Shown here one piece after another: positions 7,974 to 14,466 of a DNA stretch of 14,466 nt (positions are counted from its first letter, which is position 1; each line of letters begins with the position of its first letter). The DNA comes from Deltaproteobacteria bacterium (GTDB lineage: Bacteria > Desulfobacterota > Desulfobacteria > Desulfobacterales > SURF-7). The DNA lies in NCBI GenBank assembly GCA_019307665.1, contig JAFDJC010000044.1, positions 1-14,466 of the forward strand, in the 5' to 3' direction. Made by a program: the position numbers and the translations under genes. The notes below the pieces were generated by a model that was not told where the DNA came from, did not search any database, and was given only the letters and a program-made list of their open reading frames with translations.

Positions 7974-8050
7974 TTATACACCTTAAATTAATATTTTTAC
8001 TGAAAAGCATTTTCATAAGACAGGACAAGATTATTTTTTATAACCGGAAC

Positions 8051-8079
8051 AATGTACTTTATTCATATACCATATTCAA
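8051..8079 (-). promoter_or_regulatory. Weak candidate promoter for fumC-acnA
   Basis: On the minus strand TTGAAT (8079-8074) is followed after 17 bp by TACATT (8056-8051). Each hexamer matches the sigma-70 consensus at four of six positions, giving a leader of roughly 70 nt before fumC. The AT-rich context makes chance matches likely. Confidence 0.2.
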
Positions 8080-8101
8080 CCGAACAAAACACATGGTTTC
8101 T

Positions 8102-8129
8102 ATGTTAAGTCAAAAATGTTAAGTCAAAA
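8102..8129. repeat. Tandem 14-bp direct repeat, candidate operator
   Basis: ATGTTAAGTCAAAA is present twice with no spacer (8102-8115 and 8116-8129). It ends one base before the predicted -35 element of the selenoprotein operon. Direct repeats here, a little over one helical turn apart, fit a binding site for an activator or response regulator. The regulator is unknown. Confidence 0.55.
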
Positions 8130-8130
8130 A

Positions 8131-8159
8131 TTGAAGTGTAAAGTGAAATGCGTTATAAA
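8131..8159 (+). promoter_or_regulatory. Sigma-70-type promoter of the selenoprotein operon
   Basis: TTGAAG (8131-8136), a 17-bp spacer and TATAAA (8154-8159) match the consensus at four and five positions. Transcription would start near 8166, leaving a leader of almost 90 nt ahead of ATG 8254. The tandem repeat immediately upstream suggests regulation. Confidence 0.5.
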
Positions 8160-8253
8160 TATTGCGTTTTTTTCAATAGATGTTTATTGTGCCCGTGAGC
8201 CTGTGACCGTTTGCCGCCCCAATCCGTACATATCCGACAATAAGGAGGTTAAA

Positions 8254-9084
8254 ATGCGATGGAAACAATTTTTTACTCCCGCGAAATCGTTTAATGCCGA
8301 TCAGGCCCGCCAATTTATAAAAACTAAAGCATCGGATGCGGTGAACATTTTAGATGTCCGTCAACCCTCCGAATATAAAACCGGCCATATCCCTGGAACC
8401 AAATTAATACCTTTACCGGAACTGTCGCAAAGATTGGATGAACTCGATCCCAAAAAGCCGACTGTGGTTTACTGAGCAGTGGGTGGGCGCAGCCGGGTAG
8501 CTGCTCAGATGCTCGTCGGTAAGGGTTTTGATAATGTCATCAACCTGTCAGGTGGTATTAAAGCCTGGAACGGTGATACAGTGATCGGAGATATAAGTCT
8601 TGGGCTGGATCTTTTTACAGGGGAAGAAGCTCCGGAGGAAACACTTGTAGTGGCTTATTCCATGGAGCAAGGTTTACGCGACTTCTATCTTCTTATGGTC
8701 AAAAAAGTAAAAAATGAAGCAGCCCGGGATCTTTTTAAAAAAATGGCTGATATCGAGATCAAACATCAGGACCGTATTTTCCGGGAGTATTTAAAAATTA
8801 CCGATACCGCCGTTGACCGCGAAACCTTTGAACAGAATACAGTTTTCCACGCTATTGAAGGGGGACTTACAACCGATGAATATATTGACCGTTTAAAGCC
8901 GGACCTGGAATCGGTTCCTGATATAATCTCCATGGCCATGTCCATCGAGGCGCAAGCCTTCGACCTTTATCAACGGGCGGCAGATAAGAGCAAAGACCCT
9001 GATAGCCGCAAAGCGCTTCTACAAATCGGGAATGAAGAACATGCCCATTTGGCCCAGCTTGGAAAACTGATGGACACATTATAA
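8254..9084 (+). CDS. Selenocysteine-containing rhodanese fused to a ferritin-like domain
   Basis: Read through the in-frame TGA at 8473-8475, this is one protein of 276 residues. Residues 1-110 form a rhodanese domain: LDVRQPSEY (33-41), GHIPGT (44-49), then VVY-U74-AVGGRSRVAAQ, where position 74 is the catalytic cysteine of the CxxxxR loop, and NLSGGIKAW. Residues from about 125 to 276 form a rubrerythrin/ferritin-like four-helix domain with candidate diiron ligands Glu138, Glu168 and His171 (EIKH), Glu232, and Glu262 and His265 (EHAH). Rhodaneses transfer sulfane sulfur (or selenium); the diiron domain suggests peroxide or oxygen handling. ATG 8254 follows an ideal AAGGAGG (8242-8248) and starts the fold neatly. 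A SECIS-like hairpin lies at the TGA. The oxidoreductase gene follows 10 bp later. The alternative, a nonsense mutation, is unlikely because both halves are intact. Confidence 0.85.
8472..8508 (+). promoter_or_regulatory. SECIS-like hairpin at the selenocysteine UGA
   Basis: CTGAGCAG (8472-8479), which includes the TGA, is the exact reverse complement of CTGCTCAG (8501-8508), giving an 8-bp stem that starts at the UGA as in E. coli fdhF. An alternative fold pairs GCAGC (8489-8493) with GCTGC (8500-8504) around the six-base loop CGGGTA. That loop lies 18 nt past the UGA and carries G at its second position, fitting the bacterial SECIS model as I know it. The two folds compete for the same 3' arm. 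Confidence 0.6.
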
Positions 9085-9094
9085 GGAGTTTGAT

Positions 9095-10207
9095 ATGCCA
9101 AAGCACTTAATACTTGTCGGCGGAGGGCATGCCCATATGGTGACCCTGGCCAATCTGCACCGGTTTATTGAAAAAGGGCATAAGGTCACCGTTATCGGCC
9201 CCTCAGAGTATCATTATTACTCGGGCATGGGGCCGGGGATGCTCGGTAAAACTTACACACCGGATGATATTCGTTTCGCCACCCGGCATGTTGTCGAAAA
9301 GCGTGGTGGCCGTTTCATTAAGGCAAAAGTCGACCGTATCGATCCCGCAGCCAAAACCGTCTATCTTGAATCGGATGAAACAATACCTTACGATGTTCTT
9401 TCTTTTAACGCAGGCAGTTATGTCCCTTCACCCCATATCGAGGGGGATCAAAAGGACATTTTTCCGGTAAAGCCGATCGAAAGGCTGATGGAGGCCCAGA
9501 CTCGTCTTATCCATCTTATGGAAGAGAAAACAATTACAATCGGAATTGTCGGTGGAGGTCCTTCATCTGCTGAGATTGCCGGCAATGTCTGGGGCCTGGC
9601 CCATGATCAAGGCCTGAACAAACCTGTTATTTATATTTTTGCCGGCCATAAGTTCATGTCCCGTTTTCCAGCCGGTGTGCGCCATAAAGTAACCCGATCA
9701 CTAACCCGACGAAAAATTGAAATCCTTGAAGATAGCTATGTAGAACGAATCGAGACCGGCAGGGTTGTGCTTGCATCAGGGCAAAAGCATGAACTCGATT
9801 TTATTTTTCTGGCATCAGGGGTCAAGCCGTCACCTATTTTTAAAGCCTCTGGTTTACTCACCGGCCCGGACGGAGGGCTTCTGGTCAACCAATACCTCCA
9901 GAGCACCGAGCACCCGGACCTTTTTGGAGGTGGTGACTGCATCTATTTTAAAGATCAACCTCTCGACAAAGTGGGGGTATATGCAGTGCGGGAAAACCCT
10001 GTCTTGTACCATAACCTCATGGCAAAGCTTGAAGGCGAGGCTCTTATGCCTTTTGATCCGGGCGGAGACTATCTCCTGATTTTTAACCTCGGAGGTGGAA
10101 GCGGGGTTTTACGCAAACAATGGTTTCAGTTTGGGGGACACTTGGCGTTTACAATTAAAAATTATATTGACCTTAAGTTCATGAGGAAATTTCAAGCCAT
10201 TGAGTGA
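9095..10207 (+). CDS. FAD-dependent oxidoreductase of the SelD-associated (TIGR03169) type
   Basis: This is a 370-residue pyridine nucleotide-disulfide-oxidoreductase-fold flavoprotein. It has the FAD-binding motif VGGGHAH at 8-14, the family-typical YYSGMGPGML at 41-50, a second Rossmann motif IVGGGPSSAE at 151-160 and the FAD-contacting GGGDC at 278-282. The GGGHAH start and SGMxPG motif mark the group known as the N-terminal partner of bifunctional SelD proteins (selenide, water dikinase). Here it stands alone. Only one cysteine (Cys282) is visible, so there is no redox CxxC pair as in disulfide reductases or sulfide:quinone oxidoreductases. The ribosome site AAGGAG precedes ATG 9095. It lies 10 bp after a UGA-containing rhodanese gene, which supports a sulfur/selenium redox role; the substrate is unknown. 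Confidence 0.85.
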   Translation: MPKHLILVGGGHAHMVTLANLHRFIEKGHKVTVIGPSEYHYYSGMGPGMLGKTYTPDDIRFATRHVVEKRGGRFIKAKVDRIDPAAKTVYLESDETIPYDVLSFNAGSYVPSPHIEGDQKDIFPVKPIERLMEAQTRLIHLMEEKTITIGIVGGGPSSAEIAGNVWGLAHDQGLNKPVIYIFAGHKFMSRFPAGVRHKVTRSLTRRKIEILEDSYVERIETGRVVLASGQKHELDFIFLASGVKPSPIFKASGLLTGPDGGLLVNQYLQSTEHPDLFGGGDCIYFKDQPLDKVGVYAVRENPVLYHNLMAKLEGEALMPFDPGGDYLLIFNLGGGSGVLRKQWFQFGGHLAFTIKNYIDLKFMRKFQAIE

Positions 10208-10218
10208 TGGCTTCGTAA
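10203..10218 (+). repeat. 16-bp direct repeat, left copy
   Basis: AGTGATGGCTTCGTAA begins within the last codons of the oxidoreductase gene and contains its TGA stop. The identical 16 bases recur at 13184-13199, again containing the stop codon of the DUF1499 gene. The two copies bound a three-gene block. Confidence 0.8.
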
Positions 10219-10231
10219 TTATTGAAGCAAA

Positions 10232-11620
10232 ATGAACAGAAGCAGATTTAGCAAACGCACTATAATCAATGCTCCGGTTGAAGCTGCCTTTAAATGGCAC
10301 TCAAGGCCCGGAGCAATTGAAAGACTCAGCCCACCCTGGGATTCCTTGAAGGTTTTATACCGGTCAGGAGGAATTGAAAAAGGGGCTGAAGTCACACTGA
10401 TGATGAAGGCTGGACCCTTCCCCTACAAATGGTTTGCAAGACATACAGAGTACAGGGAAAACGAGTTTTTCAGGGATGAACAGATCAAAGGGCCTTTTTC
10501 CGAGTGGATTCATACACACAGGTTTGAACCTGATGGTAATAACAGATGCATTATGGAAGATATTATTGAATACAGGCTGCCGTTTCATTTTGCTTCAAAA
10601 TTTATAACCCAAAGCATAATAAATAAAAAGCTTGAAAGGATATTTGACTACCGACACAAGATTACCGCTCATGATGTATTCCTGCATCATTCAAACAATA
10701 ATGTAAAGCCAATGACTATTCTGATATCCGGCGCAAGCGGCCTTATCGGATCAGCAATTATACCTTTTTTGACAACAGGCGGTCATCGTGTTATCCGGCT
10801 TGTGAGAAAGCCCCCTGATAATTCCGGGGACGAAATATTCTGGGATCCAGTCTCAGGAACACTTTCTCTAGATAATGTCGGAAAAATTGATGCAGTTTTG
10901 CATCTTGCCGGAGAAAATTTAGATAATGGAAGGTGGACAAAGGCAAGGAAAAAGAAAATTATTGAAAGCCGTGTGAAAGGAACCGAGCTTGTTTCAAAAG
11001 CCATTGCTGCCATAGAAGACCCACCTGAAGTGATGCTTTGTGCTTCGGCAATTGGTTTTTACGGGAATAGGGGAGATAAGGTACTTTCTGAAAAGGACGG
11101 GCCTGGTGATGATTTTATCTCCTCGGTTTGCAATAACTGGGAAAAGGCAACAAGCCCTGCTCTGGAAAAAGGCATTAGAACTGTTTTATTGCGAATAGGA
11201 GTTGTCTTAACACCTGAAGGTGGTGCATTGCAGCGACTGTTGCTGCCATTTAATTTATGCCTGGGCGGCAGGGTCGGCTCTGGTCGGCAATACATGAGTT
11301 GGATAGATATGGAAGATGTAATTGGGGCAATTTATCACTCGTTAACAAATATGGACATCGCGGGACCTGTTAATGTTGTGTCGCCCAATACGGTTACAAA
11401 TTTGCAGTTTACGAAATCTCTTGGCCGCATATTATCCCGTCCAACACCATTTCCTCTTCCGCCTTTTGTCATAAAGTTAGGCTTTGGACAAATGGGGAAG
11501 GAGATTTTGCTTTCAAGCACAAGAGTAAAGCCTGAAGTGTTGATAGAGGCAGGCTATTGTTTCAGAAACCATGACCTTGATACATCATTCAGGCAAATGC
11601 TTGGAAAGAGAGAACTATGA
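10232..11620 (+). CDS. SRPBCC domain-SDR (TIGR01777) fusion protein
   Basis: This is a 462-residue two-domain protein. Residues 1 to about 150 resemble an SRPBCC/START-like ligand-binding domain (INAPVEAAFKWHSRPGAIERLSPPW at 12-36, GPFSEWIHTHRFEP at 87-100), the hydrophobic-pocket fold that binds lipids or polyketides. The rest is a YfcH-like SDR domain: SGASGLIG (166-173), HLAGENL (224-230), SAIGFYG (272-278), RIGVVLTPEGGAL (321-333) and SWIDMEDV (356-363). The architecture is known in other bacteria; the reaction is not, but a hydrophobic NAD(P)-linked substrate is a reasonable guess. ATG 10232 has only a weak ribosome site (GAAG) and lies 24 bp after the preceding gene. Its end overlaps the next gene by 4 nt (ATGA), indicating coupled translation. 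It is a paralogue of the SDR protein at 1865-2764. Confidence 0.9.
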   Translation: MNRSRFSKRTIINAPVEAAFKWHSRPGAIERLSPPWDSLKVLYRSGGIEKGAEVTLMMKAGPFPYKWFARHTEYRENEFFRDEQIKGPFSEWIHTHRFEPDGNNRCIMEDIIEYRLPFHFASKFITQSIINKKLERIFDYRHKITAHDVFLHHSNNNVKPMTILISGASGLIGSAIIPFLTTGGHRVIRLVRKPPDNSGDEIFWDPVSGTLSLDNVGKIDAVLHLAGENLDNGRWTKARKKKIIESRVKGTELVSKAIAAIEDPPEVMLCASAIGFYGNRGDKVLSEKDGPGDDFISSVCNNWEKATSPALEKGIRTVLLRIGVVLTPEGGALQRLLLPFNLCLGGRVGSGRQYMSWIDMEDVIGAIYHSLTNMDIAGPVNVVSPNTVTNLQFTKSLGRILSRPTPFPLPPFVIKLGFGQMGKEILLSSTRVKPEVLIEAGYCFRNHDLDTSFRQMLGKREL

Positions 11621-12708
11621 GTACAGGTTTTAAAATTATTGTTGCAGGGTTGATGTCAATTGCACTTTTGTTTGGTTTCCTTCATCTTTTTTTCCCCGAT
11701 ATCGAATATAACTTTGAAAGACTGCATGTGTTTCTTTTTAATCTTTGCTGCGGCGGGACGATTATTTTGTATTATACCGAAGCAAAAAAACAAATTTCAG
11801 GAAAAGTGATGTTGTTCCTCACGCTGGCAATCCTTTATGCCATTTTAGCCTTTTTCGAGATATATATACCTGCAATCCTTGTTTCAATTATCCTTGCAGG
11901 AATAGTGGAAAGCGTTAGAATAAAACATTTTTCCGTTTTTCCTTCTGCGTTTTTTAAAAAGAGTGAGGTTAGCCTGAAATTTCACCAGGCCTCTCTTTTA
12001 TGCCTTTCAATGGGCCTGATTATATCATCCCTTGTGATACTCAATAATGAATACCTGAAACTTGTATCTATGAAAAAATTGGAGCTGGATACATTCTTCC
12101 TGGGGTTTTCATTTCCCGTATCACTTATCACAATGTCGGTAATGTTTTCTTTAATGGATCAAGGTAACGGCAAGCTGGCATACTGGTTTAAGGAAGTCGG
12201 ATTTTGGAATGTAAACTTAGGGGTTATTATTTTCTTTCTTTTTATCATTTTTGAGAAGCTGCTACCGCAGGTTTTTATTACATTAGTTCTGTTCCTGACC
12301 GTGGCAATGATTTTTATACTATATAGAAAGTTGGGAAAAGAACTCCAGCAGAAAAACTTTTTGACATCAGGTATGACTTTCCTGCTGGTCACCGCAGTAA
12401 CCGGTGTAATATATGTTCTTTTTCAACTGACATCAGGCTACAGCCCTGAAAAATACAAGTGGCTCCTAAAACTTCATGCATTTGCAGCTTTATATGGATG
12501 GAACCTCTGCGGGCTTGCAATTATTTTAAGATATCATGACTTTCCTATTCGACTTCACTCAAAAAGCATTATTGCCATGCACTGGATTATCGTGATACTT
12601 CTTGCGCCTTTTGGAAACTATAACCCGATGCTTGCCATCATGGCCACCGTCAGTTATGCTGTCATGCTTTATTTTGTACTCTTCTCAAAGGGGACGGGAA
12701 ATATATGA
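11617..12708 (+). CDS. Polytopic inner-membrane protein, possibly YndJ-like
   Basis: This is a 363-residue, very hydrophobic protein with roughly ten membrane segments, for example near 5-27, 34-52, 64-95 (probably two), 125-143, 165-185, 200-220, 222-240, 255-280, 290-310 and 322-352. There is no signal peptide beyond the first segment. The most distinctive patch is LKLHAFAALYGWNLCGLAII (about 293-312), with a histidine inside a membrane helix, followed by RYHDFP. I do not recognise the family with certainty. YndJ-like proteins are sometimes encoded near TIGR01777-type SDR proteins, as I recall, so that is a weak suggestion. The start overlaps the stop of the SRPBCC-SDR gene (ATGA), so the two products are probably made together and may work on the same lipid-soluble substrate. 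Confidence 0.8.
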   Translation: MSTGFKIIVAGLMSIALLFGFLHLFFPDIEYNFERLHVFLFNLCCGGTIILYYTEAKKQISGKVMLFLTLAILYAILAFFEIYIPAILVSIILAGIVESVRIKHFSVFPSAFFKKSEVSLKFHQASLLCLSMGLIISSLVILNNEYLKLVSMKKLELDTFFLGFSFPVSLITMSVMFSLMDQGNGKLAYWFKEVGFWNVNLGVIIFFLFIIFEKLLPQVFITLVLFLTVAMIFILYRKLGKELQQKNFLTSGMTFLLVTAVTGVIYVLFQLTSGYSPEKYKWLLKLHAFAALYGWNLCGLAIILRYHDFPIRLHSKSIIAMHWIIVILLAPFGNYNPMLAIMATVSYAVMLYFVLFSKGTGNI

Positions 12709-12753
12709 GGGCGTATTCAATACATACTTATTAATGCGTGAAAGGAGCAGCAT

Positions 12754-13188
12754 ATGGTAAAGGTATTGTTAATTGCTTTGTTCGGGTTAACCATCACAAG
12801 TTGTGCCGGCACACCCCCTTCACATTTGGGAGTAAAAAATGGCAAATTTGAGCCATGTCCGGACAAGCCGAATTGCGTGAATAGTCAGAGCAGCGATAAA
12901 GATCATTATATCGAACCGCTGACATACAAAGGAAGCAAGGCAGCAGCCGCTAAAAAGTTAAAAAAGGTAATCCTTTCAATGGAGAGGACACGCATAGTGG
13001 AAGACACCGATCATTACCTGCGAGTTGAGTTCAAATCTGCTGTAATGGGATTTGTTGATGATGTTGAGTTCTACTTCCCTGATGAGCCGATTATTCATTT
13101 AAAGTCTGCTTCCCGGATAGGCTATTCTGATTTTGGTGTAAATAGCAAAAGGGTAAAACAGGTCAGGCAGCTTTTTAAACAAAAGTGA
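12754..13188 (+). CDS. DUF1499 family lipoprotein
   Basis: This is a 144-residue protein with a lipoprotein signal: a hydrophobic stretch (VLLIALFGLTI) ends in a lipobox-like ITSC with the lipid-accepting cysteine at 17. The mature part matches the DUF1499 pattern: CPDKPNCVNSQ (35-45), HYIEPL (51-56), GFVDDVEFYF and SASRIGYSDFGVNSKRVKQV. The function of DUF1499 is not established; the usual association is with envelope or lipid genes. ATG 12754 is preceded by AAAGGAG six bases upstream. It is the last plus-strand gene of the block, 45 bp after the membrane protein, and ends inside the right copy of the 16-bp repeat. No clear terminator hairpin follows before the convergent gene. Confidence 0.9.
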   Translation: MVKVLLIALFGLTITSCAGTPPSHLGVKNGKFEPCPDKPNCVNSQSSDKDHYIEPLTYKGSKAAAAKKLKKVILSMERTRIVEDTDHYLRVEFKSAVMGFVDDVEFYFPDEPIIHLKSASRIGYSDFGVNSKRVKQVRQLFKQK

Positions 13189-13199
13189 TGGCTTCGTAA
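13184..13199 (+). repeat. 16-bp direct repeat, right copy
   Basis: AGTGATGGCTTCGTAA matches 10203-10218 exactly and spans the TGA stop of the DUF1499 gene in the same register as the left copy spans its own stop. From memory, GGCTTCGTAA-type sequences are part of dispersed repeats in some Desulfobacterota; this was not checked. Confidence 0.8.
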
Positions 13200-13230
13200 A
13201 GATATGTGTAAAGAGCGACGAAATCGGGCG

Positions 13231-13824
13231 TCAATCCTTAAAGACAAGTTTTCCGCCCAAATGTCCTGCAATACCTGTTGCTGCAAGCATGATCAGGTTA
13301 AGCAACAGAAACAAACCGCGGTTTGACGAAGTCGATGTTGTCACCTCAGGATCAATCATGTGCCACACAACAATCATAACCGCTGTCAGTGTAACCACGA
13401 AGCCGCAAATAATTTTGGTTGTAAACAGACCGGTCTTGTTGCCTTCATATTTTCTCTGCCATTCATTGTAGCCTGAGAACAGGGCCATAGGCATTGCCAG
13501 CAGGACAAATATTAGATTGTAGAAAGCAGCCTGAGCCAGACCAAGAAAGTTGAACATGACAGCAAGAATCACAAATATGACACTTATAGGCACAACGCCG
13601 TTTGGTATGTGAACGGATATGGGATGGACATGGTGTTTTACCATCAGATCTAATGCTTTATCACTGGCAGTGGAAGATGTTTTTGGCTCCGGCGCTTTGA
13701 TTTTTTTCTCTTCAGGCGGCAGTTCCACAAATTTACTTTTATCAGCACCACACACTGGACATTTTTCAGGAGGTTCATCTCCATCATGAATATAACCACA
13801 GACCAAGCACTTCCATTTTTTCAT
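13231..13824 (-). CDS. Rubredoxin-like domain fused to a DUF2231 membrane domain
   Basis: This is a 197-residue protein. Residues 1-33 form a short rubredoxin/rubrerythrin-type iron site with Cys6, Cys9, Cys22 and Cys25 (CLVCGYIHDGDEPPEKCPVC), expected to bind one Fe(Cys)4 on the cytoplasmic side. A charged linker rich in Lys, Glu and Pro (34-58) follows. The rest is a four-helix membrane domain (about 77-99, 101-117, 137-157, 169-187) with the DUF2231 motifs HPISVHIPNG (67-76) and GHLGGKLVF (187-195). The arrangement suggests electron transfer to or from a membrane partner, or a redox sensor; the role is inferred. GGAGG precedes the ATG by seven bases. It is transcribed toward the DUF1499 gene, with 42 bp between the stop codons. 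Confidence 0.88.
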   Translation of the reverse strand: MKKWKCLVCGYIHDGDEPPEKCPVCGADKSKFVELPPEEKKIKAPEPKTSSTASDKALDLMVKHHVHPISVHIPNGVVPISVIFVILAVMFNFLGLAQAAFYNLIFVLLAMPMALFSGYNEWQRKYEGNKTGLFTTKIICGFVVTLTAVMIVVWHMIDPEVTTSTSSNRGLFLLLNLIMLAATGIAGHLGGKLVFKD

Positions 13825-13870
13825 AGGTTCCTCCCCAATTTATGATTGGTAAAGTCTTTATCACAAAAAT

Positions 13871-13899
13871 AATTTACTTTTCAATATGCAAACGGTCAA
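13871..13899 (-). promoter_or_regulatory. Candidate promoter of the rubredoxin-DUF2231 gene
   Basis: On the minus strand TTGACC (13899-13894), a 17-bp spacer and TAAATT (13876-13871) match the sigma-70 consensus at five and four positions. This gives a leader of about 40 nt before ATG 13824, and the gene has its own upstream space of 136 bp. Confidence 0.35.
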
Positions 13900-13960
13900 T
13901 CAGTTTTCCGATAACATAAGCCGCATGAAATAATCAATCAATAATAATAGTTCTAAATCG

Positions 13961-14466
13961 TTATGGAAGATTTGCAAGCCATCGGTCGGCACTTATTACT
14001 GTCATCGCACCTTGTTCTTTTATAAAATTCTTACGCTTAATCACTTGCAGCCCCGGCACGTTTAACCTGTTACAAAAATACTTTAAATTTTTATCAATAC
14101 TCGTTTCAGCCAACTTTGTTTCTACTAAAAACCAGGGTTTTCGATCCTTTAATATAATGAAATCCACTTCCCGTCCCATCCTATCTCTTATAAAATGAAG
14201 CTCCATATTTGCTTCCCCCAGATCTGTCCATAATTGGCAGGCTTTCCACAAATGACTGGCAACTAAATTTTCAAATTGATGCCCTTCATCCGGTATCTGA
14301 GACCAGTCATATAAATAATATTTTGGTTGTTTTTGGAGTGAACGGTTTATTTTTTTTGTATAGGGGGATATGCTGTAAACAATAAACAATTTTTTAAATA
14401 TTTCCATCCAGTTTTGAATAGTAGCTGTCCCCACTTTAAGATCCTCAGACAAAGATCGATAACTGA
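13961..14466 (-). CDS. DUF4143 domain, C-terminal part of an AAA ATPase (partial)
   Basis: The frame is open to the right edge, so the 5' end is outside the window. The visible part begins SYRSLSEDLKVGTATIQNWM, followed by LFIVYSISPY, typical of the helix-turn-helix-like linker of DUF4143 proteins. KYYLYDW, then HQFENLVASHLWKACQLW and the restriction-endonuclease-fold core REVDFIILKDRKPWFLVETK (acidic residue, then ExK) follow. Proteins of this type usually carry an N-terminal AAA_14 ATPase domain and are about 400 residues long. They are common accessory genes of unclear role, often with signs of transfer. A TTG at 14452 could be read as a start, but it falls inside the conserved SYRSLSEDL block, so the gene should continue upstream. 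Confidence 0.85.
   Translation of the reverse strand, partial: SYRSLSEDLKVGTATIQNWMEIFKKLFIVYSISPYTKKINRSLQKQPKYYLYDWSQIPDEGHQFENLVASHLWKACQLWTDLGEANMELHFIRDRMGREVDFIILKDRKPWFLVETKLAETSIDKNLKYFCNRLNVPGLQVIKRKNFIKEQGAMTVISADRWLANLP

Noticed and set aside
8116..8253. Longer N-terminus for the selenoprotein starting at ATG 8116
   Set aside because: That ATG lies in the tandem repeat upstream of the predicted promoter and lacks a ribosome site; ATG 8254 has an ideal one and begins the rhodanese fold.
8473..8481. Two separate genes, a truncated rhodanese and a protein starting GTG 8479
   Set aside because: The split falls at the catalytic residue, no ribosome site precedes the GTG, and both halves make one complete rhodanese domain.

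Overview
The window looks like a chromosomal segment of an anaerobic bacterium, most plausibly a Desulfobacterota (sulfate-reducer type) lineage. The main clues are an apparent selenocysteine-containing rhodanese, a TIGR03169-type FAD oxidoreductase beside it, a rubredoxin-domain membrane protein and moderate GC. This taxonomic placement is inference; no rRNA or marker gene is present.

Layout. Positions 1-393 are an AT-rich stretch with no supported gene. It leads into aqpZ (394-1095, +), an aquaporin very like the gammaproteobacterial protein. An attC-like imperfect hairpin follows directly (about 1090-1168), so aqpZ looks like a stranded integron gene cassette. Positions 1169-1864 hold several palindromic or inverted repeats (1269-1296, 1347-1407, 1458-1522) and a decayed coding remnant ending at 1849. 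Two plus-strand genes follow: a TIGR01777/YfcH-like SDR protein (1865-2764) and a DHH-family phosphoesterase (2779-3762). A minus-strand TCA-cycle pair, fumC (7973-6597) then acnA (6548-3771), converges on the phosphoesterase.

From the divergent region 7974-8253 a plus-strand group runs rightward. It begins with a rhodanese-ferritin-like fusion whose catalytic cysteine codon is an in-frame TGA (8473-8475) with a SECIS-like hairpin, so the gene is 8254-9084 read through. Next is a FAD/NAD(P)-type oxidoreductase of the family also found fused to SelD (9095-10207). Then comes a three-gene block: an SRPBCC-SDR fusion, a polytopic membrane protein and a DUF1499 lipoprotein (10232-13188). The same 16-bp sequence bounds this block at both ends. 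Downstream on the minus strand are a rubredoxin-DUF2231 membrane protein (13824-13231) and the 3' part of a DUF4143-type ATPase gene that runs off the right edge.

How the genes relate. fumC-acnA supply two consecutive hydratase/lyase steps of central carbon metabolism. The selenoprotein and the adjacent oxidoreductase form a plausible sulfur/selenium or oxidative-stress redox pair, transcribed from a promoter with a tandem repeat just upstream. The SRPBCC-SDR/membrane/DUF1499 block looks like an envelope- or lipid-associated module. Its SDR domain is a paralogue of the stand-alone SDR at 1865-2764. The most notable points are the UGA-coded rhodanese with its SelD-related neighbour, and the orphan integron cassette carrying aqpZ.
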